Assembly (NCBI GenBank): GCA_011390435.1
Contig: JAABSK010000075.1
Span: forward strand, 1 to 11,225
Source: Desulfobacteraceae bacterium
Lineage (GTDB): Bacteria; Desulfobacterota; Desulfobacteria; Desulfobacterales; Desulfobacteraceae
Length of the DNA: 11,225 nt
Reading direction: 5' to 3'
The notes under the pieces were generated by a model, which was not told the origin of the DNA, made no database searches, and worked only from the letters and a program-made list of their open reading frames with translations. Position 1 is the first letter of the stretch; each line of letters starts with the position of its first letter. Shown in pieces: positions 6,914 to 11,225 of the stretch. Position numbers and translations under genes: made by a program.

Positions 6914-7453
6914 TCACACAATATCAAGTACCTTGAATTGAAAATCCGAGCGATTTTTCCGGTCTTCAAAATAATGCTCAAGGGTCTGGTAAATCACCCT
7001 GAATGCAATCTCGTCCCAGGGGATCTGTGCTTCTTCAAACAGCCGGACATCAATGCTTTCATTTGTCGGGCCAAAATGATCACTGACCAGCCTGGCCCTG
7101 AACATGAAATAGACCTGGCTGACAAAAGCAATATTGAACAGCCGGTACGGCTCGATAATGTGCACCCGTGCCTGGGTCTCTTCAAACGTTTCCCGGACAG
7201 CGCCGTTCTGGACCGTTTCACGGTCCTCTAAAAACCCGGCCGGCAGGGTCCATTTCCCCTTCTGGGGTTCAATGTTGCGCTTGCACATCAGAATACGGCC
7301 ATTCCATTCCGGAATGCATCCGACCACCATTTTGGGGTTCAGGTAATGGATCTGACCACAGGCGGTACAGACGGCACGCTCGTGATCATCATCCTCAGGA
7401 ACTTTCTGGTGGGTTGGCGCGCCGCATGCTGTGCAGAAATGAATGGGTGTCAC
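6914..7453 (-). CDS. NUDIX hydrolase with N-terminal zinc ribbon
   Basis: NUDIX enzymes cleave nucleoside diphosphates linked to another moiety (NADH, ADP-ribose, FAD and others) using Mg2+. Residues 1-36 form a zinc ribbon with C7-x2-C10 and C29-x2-C32, as in the NudC-like and plant FAD-pyrophosphatase-like groups. The Nudix box runs from G73 to A95 (G-x5-E-x7-RE-x2-EE). The usual Gly after the EE pair is Gln94, while all acidic metal ligands (E88, E91, E92) remain. The length of 179 residues suits a stand-alone hydrolase. The start is GTG at 7453, overlapping the TGA of the upstream LysR gene (GTGA, 7453-7450), with AAGGA about ten bases before it. The two are thus translationally coupled. 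The gene converges on metF with a 7-base gap. The actual substrate is unknown. Confidence 0.9.
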   Translation of the reverse strand: MTPIHFCTACGAPTHQKVPEDDDHERAVCTACGQIHYLNPKMVVGCIPEWNGRILMCKRNIEPQKGKWTLPAGFLEDRETVQNGAVRETFEETQARVHIIEPYRLFNIAFVSQVYFMFRARLVSDHFGPTNESIDVRLFEEAQIPWDEIAFRVIYQTLEHYFEDRKNRSDFQFKVLDIV

Positions 7454-8400
7454 GTGATCTTGTTTCCTTTATGCTGTTTTGTACAGGATTCCGCAGCCGT
7501 GTCTGACCGGTATTTTTCTCCGGCAATCTGCCACAAAGCGGCAACCCTGGGATTGGAAAGATTTTTTTTCCGGGTACACAGGCCAATGACGAACTGGGGA
7601 AGCTCTGGTGTTTCTTCCAGTATTTTCACCTGGTTTAAAAAAGGGCTTTTTTCCAGCACCAGCCGGGGGACCAGGCCAATGCCGCACCCGAGGCTGACCA
7701 TGACAATAATGGCCTCATTTCCCGCCACCTGGGAATAGATGTTGGGGACAAAATTTTCCTTTGCCAGCCACTGGTCAATGCGTTCCCGGCTCAGCCCGTG
7801 ATCCGGTATGATCAACGGGGTTCTCTCCCAGTCAATCATTCCCTTTTTTCGCACGATCACATCTGGATGCTTCAGCGGTGCGATAAAGGTCAGCGGGGTT
7901 CTGGACAACGTTTTAAAGACAAACTGGCTGGGCAGAAAATCCGGACGGGCGGCAATCACCGCATCTGCATCCTGGGTTCCCAGTTTCTGAAGCGCTTTTG
8001 CCGCATCCCCGGTTTCAAGGTGGATACAGACACCTGGATGATGTGTCCGATATTCAGCCATGATGCCGGGAAAAATGCCATAGGCGGCTGTCACAGAGCA
8101 GTACAGGGACAGTTCCCCTTCCAGGATATCATCAGAAGACAGCTCAATGGTGAACTGGTCCCATCGCTGCAGCACGTCATCGGCATATTTTTTAAACGCC
8201 ATGCCCGCAGGGGTGAGTTCAACACTCCGGTTGTCCCGGATAAACAGTTTCTCCCCCACCTCTGCCTCCAGGCGCTGGATCAGCCGGGTCAGGGCGGACG
8301 GCGTAATATAACAGGCCTGACTGGTCCTGGCAAAATGAAGGGAACCGGCCAGATGCCGGAACAATTTCAGTTGACGGATCTCCATGGCACTTTCTAACAT
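7450..8400 (-). CDS. LysR-family transcriptional regulator, IlvY-like
   Basis: A 316-residue DNA-binding regulator of the LysR family. The N-terminal winged helix-turn-helix covers about 8-65, with the recognition region FARTSQACYITPSALTRLIQ. The effector-binding domain covers about 95-310. The sequence resembles IlvY of enterobacteria beyond the generic family level: EIRQLKLFRHLA, SALTRLIQRLE, LFIRDNR, YCSVTAAYG, LETGDAAKA and VSLGCGIGLVP all have close IlvY counterparts (recalled, not searched). IlvY activates ilvC in response to acetolactate-type intermediates, but no ilvC is here. The partner genes are a coupled NUDIX downstream and a divergent acyl-CoA ligase. The start is ATG 8400 with GGAAAG just upstream. 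ATG 8385 matches the IlvY N-terminus and is an alternative. It probably regulates the divergent ligase and perhaps the TRAP genes. Confidence 0.88.
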   Translation of the reverse strand: MLESAMEIRQLKLFRHLAGSLHFARTSQACYITPSALTRLIQRLEAEVGEKLFIRDNRSVELTPAGMAFKKYADDVLQRWDQFTIELSSDDILEGELSLYCSVTAAYGIFPGIMAEYRTHHPGVCIHLETGDAAKALQKLGTQDADAVIAARPDFLPSQFVFKTLSRTPLTFIAPLKHPDVIVRKKGMIDWERTPLIIPDHGLSRERIDQWLAKENFVPNIYSQVAGNEAIIVMVSLGCGIGLVPRLVLEKSPFLNQVKILEETPELPQFVIGLCTRKKNLSNPRVAALWQIAGEKYRSDTAAESCTKQHKGNKIT

Positions 8401-8455
8401 GATCTTTCCGATTTTGCAACAAACCCTTTCAAATACTCCAGATCCAGCAACAGAG

Positions 8456-8485
8456 CGGTTTTATGGCAAAACCGGTTTTATCGGC
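8456..8485. promoter_or_regulatory. Candidate LysR operator (nested palindrome and direct repeat)
   Basis: CGGTTTTATGGC (8456-8467) is followed by CGGTTTTATCGGC (8473-8485), a direct repeat with 17-base period. The second copy overlaps a perfect 12-bp palindrome AAAACCGGTTTT (8468-8479), and CGGTTTT (8456-8462) pairs with AAAACCG (8468-8474). The block lies about 48-77 bases upstream of the presumed ligase transcription start, the usual place for a LysR recognition site. Confidence 0.5.
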
Positions 8486-8498
8486 CATATTTTTGCGC

Positions 8499-8526
8499 TT
8501 GACACGCTTCCTGAATATGTTATAAA
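8499..8526 (+). promoter_or_regulatory. Strong sigma70-like promoter for the acyl-CoA synthetase
   Basis: Perfect TTGACA (8499-8504), a 16-base spacer, and TATAAA (8521-8526; five of six). This is the best consensus match in the window and lies 60 bases before the TTG start of the ligase, just downstream of the operator-like block at 8456-8485. Confidence 0.65.
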
Positions 8527-8549
8527 TATGCAAAATATAATTCTGCATA
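8527..8549. repeat. Inverted repeat over the presumed ligase transcription start
   Basis: TATGCA (8527-8532) and TGCATA (8544-8549) form an inverted repeat with an 11-base centre, immediately downstream of the -10. The plus-strand word ATGCAAAAT in the left arm is loosely repeated as TAGCAAAATT at 8548-8557. A repressor or second activator site at this position would block or modulate initiation. AT-rich context makes short repeats more likely by chance. Confidence 0.35.
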
Positions 8550-8586
8550 GCAAAATTTATTCTATTCATAAAGGAGGGTCATCCTG

Positions 8587-10503
8587 TTGAATCCATCTGA
8601 AACCACCTGTAAGAAACCAGCATCCGCAGCAATTGAAAATATCCGCGACTATGAACGCCTGCCCCTTGCACAGCGATTTCCCATTGACAACACCTACACA
8701 CTGATCCAGGAAAAAACCCTTTTGTCCAAAAGCAGTCCTGCCATGCGGCAGTTTTACACTGCCCAGAAAGATGAATGCCCCAAAGAGATGCATTTCCATC
8801 AATTGACCTGTGCCATCACCCAGACGGCCAACCTGCTGCATGATGCCGGTGTCGGACGCACTGACTGCGTCACCATCCTGCTGCCCAGCCTGATGGAAAA
8901 CCAGATCGCTCTCTGGGGAAGCCAGGCTGCCGGCATTGCCAATCCTGTCAATCATTTCCTTGACACCGGCCATATCACCGACATCATGAACCGCGTAAAA
9001 TCAAAGGTGCTGATCACTCTGGCACCAGGCGACACCATCGGACTTCAGCCCAAGGTAGCGGAACTGATCAAAAACGTGCCGTCCCTCACCCATGTTTTTC
9101 TGGTCCGGGACACCCCGGACGGCAGCATCGATACCCAGACATTCTGCCATCCCGGCATCCAGGTGCTTGACTTTCTCCAGACCCTTGAAAAACAGCCTGA
9201 TGACCGGCTGAAACACGGCCAGGCCATCAAGGGCTCAGACACTGCCATCTATTTTCATACCGGCGGCACCACCGGCAAACCCAAAATTGCCGTGCTGACC
9301 CATTCCAGCGTTGCGTTCGTGGCCCAGGTATATGCCGACTACAACCACCACCATGGCCCTTCAGCCGTGCTCAATCCATTGCCCCTGTTCCATGTATTCG
9401 GAACCATTGCCGCATCCCTTGCCGTTTTTATCCAGGGGCGGTGCGTGATCCTCATGACACCTGCAGGGTTCAGAAACCCCAATGTGGTCAAAAACTGGTG
9501 GTTTTTTGTGGAAAAATACCAGGTTGCATGGTTTGCAACAGTGCCGACAATCATCAGCGCACTGCTGAAAAATCCTCCCCGGAACGAAAACATAGACTGT
9601 TTGAAATTCATCAACAGCGGCTCTGCTCCCCTGCCGGTGGAACTGAAAAAAACCTGCGCCCGGCAGTTCAATGCAGAAGTGGTCAGCGGATACGGCATGA
9701 CCGAGTCCAGCTGCCTGATTGCCAGGTGCCTGAACGGCTATGAAACACCTGAAGACACTGTTGGCGTCCGCATTCCTTACACCCAGGTGATCACCGCCAT
9801 TGTAAAGGATCGGTCCATACAGCGCATCTGTGACCCTGGCGAGCCGGGAGAGGTGCTGGTCAAAGGGCCCAATCTGTTTAAAGGGTATCTTGATCCAGCA
9901 GAAAATGCCGGTGCATGGGTGGATGGGCACTGGTTCAATACCGGTGATATTGGTGTTCTGGATGAAAACAGCTATCTGCGGCTGACCGGACGGGCCAAGG
10001 ATCTGATCATCCGTGGCGGGCACAATATTGACCCCCAGACCATTGAAGTCCCGCTTGAACGCCATCCTGCCATTGCCCAGGCGGTTGCTGTCGGACAGCC
10101 GGATGCCTATGCAGGCGAAGTGCCGGTGGCTTATGTCTGTTTGAAAGATGCGGCCAATGTCACCGAAGCACAACTGCTTGAATATTGTTCCACCCATGTG
10201 TCAGAACGGCCGGCGGTTCCCAAACGCATTGAAGTCATCCATGACATGCCCCTGACCGCAGTGGGAAAAATTTCCAAACCAGCCCTGAGGAACCGGGCAA
10301 CGGAATTTGCTGTGGACCAGGCGTTGACACGTGCCGGAATCATACCGGTCCGCCTGCAGGCAGCGCACACCCTGGAAAGCGGACAGGTGATCCACATCCA
10401 GCTTCATTCTGAAACAGACAGAACAACGGCACACGACATTTTAAAAGGGTTTCCAATGACCGTTGAGATACAGGTATCCACCGCCAGAACAGGACAGAGA
10501 TAA
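8587..10503 (+). CDS. AMP-forming acyl-CoA synthetase
   Basis: It activates a carboxylic acid with ATP and CoA to acyl-CoA through an acyl-adenylate (ANL superfamily). All diagnostic motifs are intact: P-loop HTGGTTGKPK (224-233), GYGMTES (368-374), NTGDIG (451-456, Asp454 for the ribose), LTGRAKDLIIRGG (466-478) and the catalytic lysine K561 in AVGKISKPAL. The N-terminal YERLPLAQRFPI and the roughly 75-residue C-terminal extension after K561 recall a fatty-acyl-CoA synthetase-like subgroup of about 630 residues. The length of 638 fits. The start is TTG at 8587, nine bases after AAGGAGGG (8571-8578); no ATG lies nearby in frame. A good sigma70 promoter and operator-like repeats precede it. 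Neighbouring TRAP and LysR genes suggest activation of an imported carboxylate. Chain length or ring type of the acid is not evident. Confidence 0.93.
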   Translation: MNPSETTCKKPASAAIENIRDYERLPLAQRFPIDNTYTLIQEKTLLSKSSPAMRQFYTAQKDECPKEMHFHQLTCAITQTANLLHDAGVGRTDCVTILLPSLMENQIALWGSQAAGIANPVNHFLDTGHITDIMNRVKSKVLITLAPGDTIGLQPKVAELIKNVPSLTHVFLVRDTPDGSIDTQTFCHPGIQVLDFLQTLEKQPDDRLKHGQAIKGSDTAIYFHTGGTTGKPKIAVLTHSSVAFVAQVYADYNHHHGPSAVLNPLPLFHVFGTIAASLAVFIQGRCVILMTPAGFRNPNVVKNWWFFVEKYQVAWFATVPTIISALLKNPPRNENIDCLKFINSGSAPLPVELKKTCARQFNAEVVSGYGMTESSCLIARCLNGYETPEDTVGVRIPYTQVITAIVKDRSIQRICDPGEPGEVLVKGPNLFKGYLDPAENAGAWVDGHWFNTGDIGVLDENSYLRLTGRAKDLIIRGGHNIDPQTIEVPLERHPAIAQAVAVGQPDAYAGEVPVAYVCLKDAANVTEAQLLEYCSTHVSERPAVPKRIEVIHDMPLTAVGKISKPALRNRATEFAVDQALTRAGIIPVRLQAAHTLESGQVIHIQLHSETDRTTAHDILKGFPMTVEIQVSTARTGQR

Positions 10504-10520
10504 TGTCCCCAAAAAAGATA

Positions 10521-10547
10521 TTGACAACCGAATACCAGCGCTATACG
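10521..10547 (+). promoter_or_regulatory. Weak candidate promoter for dctP
   Basis: TTGACA (10521-10526) and TATACG (10542-10547) have a short 15-base spacer. Together with the 113-base gap after the ligase stop this suggests the TRAP gene may have its own promoter, but the spacing is poor and read-through from the ligase is possible. Confidence 0.3.
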
Positions 10548-10557
10548 GTAAAACAAT

Positions 10558-10574
10558 GCAAAACGTTGTTTTGC
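10558..10574. promoter_or_regulatory. Inverted repeat upstream of dctP (operator candidate)
   Basis: GCAAAAC (10558-10564) and GTTTTGC (10568-10574) are perfect 7-bp arms with a 3-base centre. The right arm plus three bases (10568-10577) is the exact reverse complement of ATGGCAAAAC at 8463-8472 upstream of the ligase. It is AT-rich and lacks a T-run, so a terminator is less likely than a protein-binding site. Confidence 0.45.
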
Positions 10575-10616
10575 CATGCGAAACAAAAATCCCTAACATC
10601 AAATGGAGGTATTGGC

Positions 10617-11225
10617 ATGAAACACGTATCAGGACTGATCATCGGCATTTTTTTCTGCCTCACACTGGCCGTTCCAAACCACGGGCTGGCCAAAAGCAAA
10701 ACACTGAACTTCCAGTGCGCCTATCCGGCCACGGCGTACATGGGGCAGACCACTGAGTTTTTTGCAGAACGGGTCAAGGAGCTGACCAATGGGGAAGTGA
10801 CAATCAAGGTGTTCTGGCCGGGCCAGCTGGCCAAAACCAAAGAGGTGTTTGAATCTGTAAAAACCGGAATGATTGACGGATACTCCGGCAGCATGCTCTA
10901 TTTTGCCGGGTTTGTGCCGGAAGTCAACTGCGAATGGCTTCCCTTTGGATGGGCATCTCCAAAAGAAGCCGCTGACGTGTACCAGAACCACGGCTGGCTG
11001 GACCTGATGCGGCAGGCCACTGCCAAGCATGGCATTCGCTACATTGCTCCCATGGCAACCGCATCCATGGGACTGATCACCAAATTCCCCGTCAGGGAAG
11101 TCGAAGACCTGGAAGGCCGCAAAATCCGGGCCGTGGGCATGGAAGCCAAAATCATTGATGCCCTTGGCGGCGCGACTGTTGCCATATCCGGTGCCGAGCA
11201 GTACATGGCGCTGAAACAGGGAGTG
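10617..11225 (+). CDS. TRAP transporter periplasmic substrate-binding protein, DctP family (3' end beyond right edge)
   Basis: DctP-type proteins bind a carboxylate or related anion in the periplasm and deliver it to the DctQM membrane subunits, which import it with sodium. The first 203 residues are present, against about 330-350 for a full protein. A signal peptide is clear: MKH, a hydrophobic core LIIGIFFCLTLAVP, and likely cleavage after NHGLA at residue 25. The mature start KTLNFQCAYPAT, the VKELTNGEVTIKVFWPGQL segment and the LEGRKIRAVG segment, with Arg171 at the place of the conserved carboxylate-binding arginine, identify the family. YMALKQG ends the window. ATG 10617 has GGAGG seven bases upstream. 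DctQ and DctM are expected to the right. The preceding CoA ligase suggests the imported acid is then activated, but the ligand is not predictable from these residues. Confidence 0.92.
   Translation, partial: MKHVSGLIIGIFFCLTLAVPNHGLAKSKTLNFQCAYPATAYMGQTTEFFAERVKELTNGEVTIKVFWPGQLAKTKEVFESVKTGMIDGYSGSMLYFAGFVPEVNCEWLPFGWASPKEAADVYQNHGWLDLMRQATAKHGIRYIAPMATASMGLITKFPVREVEDLEGRKIRAVGMEAKIIDALGGATVAISGAEQYMALKQGV

Larger units (their letters stand above)
8412..8555. promoter_or_regulatory. Cluster of GCAAAA/TTTTGC boxes in the divergent regulatory region
   Basis: The 186-base gap between the LysR gene and the ligase contains GCAAAA five times counting both strands: 8412-8417 (minus), 8466-8471 (plus), 8491-8496 (minus), 8530-8535 (plus) and 8550-8555 (plus). 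Two more form an inverted pair upstream of dctP. They flank the -35, the -10 and the presumed start site, as tandem regulator boxes would. Which protein binds is not known; the IlvY-like regulator is the obvious candidate. Confidence 0.4.

Noticed and set aside
9361..10197. A 278-codon open frame on the minus strand
   Set aside because: It lies wholly inside the acyl-CoA synthetase, which has every family motif in its own frame. The antisense translation is low-complexity and unrecognisable.
10558..10574. Rho-independent terminator after the ligase gene
   Set aside because: The hairpin arms are AT-rich and no T-run follows. The shared word with the ligase promoter fits an operator better.
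1..11225. CRISPR arrays, insertion sequences, tRNA or phage genes
   Set aside because: No regularly spaced repeats, transposase-like reading frames, terminal inverted repeats or tRNA-like cloverleaf was seen; all long stretches are ordinary metabolic genes.

Overview
The window looks like an ordinary chromosomal stretch from an anaerobic, metabolically versatile proteobacterium. A sulfate-reducing Desulfobacterota (Desulfobacteraceae-like) host is my best guess. The reasons are the ferredoxin-dependent 2-oxoacid oxidoreductase (IorA), a pair of Hsp20 genes, a TRAP-type carboxylate uptake protein beside an acyl-CoA ligase, a TrkA-C-bearing SLC13 permease and an Old-Yellow-Enzyme reductase. This is inferred from gene content only; no rRNA or phylogenetic marker is present. 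No rRNA, tRNA, CRISPR array, insertion sequence or phage gene was found.

Layout. (1) Positions 1-1813, minus strand: indolepyruvate:ferredoxin oxidoreductase alpha subunit, running off the left edge close to its expected C-terminus. Its two C-terminal iron-sulfur motifs have unusual cysteine spacing. (2) 1933-2799, plus: two tandem small heat-shock proteins behind a sigma70-like promoter, ending at a strong 12-bp hairpin. (3) 2881-3978, minus: an Old Yellow Enzyme family flavin reductase convergent with the Hsp20 pair. (4) 3979-4182: divergent regulatory region with a -35/-10 pair and an 8-bp inverted repeat. (5) 4183-6906, plus: an SLC13/DASS permease with two TrkA-C domains, then a short MetF-like methylenetetrahydrofolate reductase, probably one operon. 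(6) 6914-8400, minus: an IlvY-like LysR regulator followed by a zinc-ribbon NUDIX hydrolase, translationally coupled through a GTGA overlap. (7) 8401-8586: a divergent promoter region rich in symmetrical elements and in GCAAAA/TTTTGC boxes. (8) 8587-10503, plus: an acyl-CoA synthetase starting at TTG. (9) 10617 to the right edge: a TRAP transporter periplasmic binding protein (DctP family), partial.

The most coherent unit is at the right. The IlvY-like regulator is divergent from the CoA ligase, and the TRAP binding protein follows. The same 10-bp word (ATGGCAAAAC) occurs upstream of the ligase and, inverted, upstream of dctP. The simplest reading is a substrate-induced uptake-and-activation module: TRAP import of a carboxylate, CoA activation by the ligase, and LysR control of both. 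The substrate is not determined by the sequence. No gene here looks like a wholly new system. The points worth a second look are the shared operator-like motif, the unlinked IlvY homologue coupled to a NUDIX gene, the altered Fe-S motifs of IorA, and the permease-MetF pairing.
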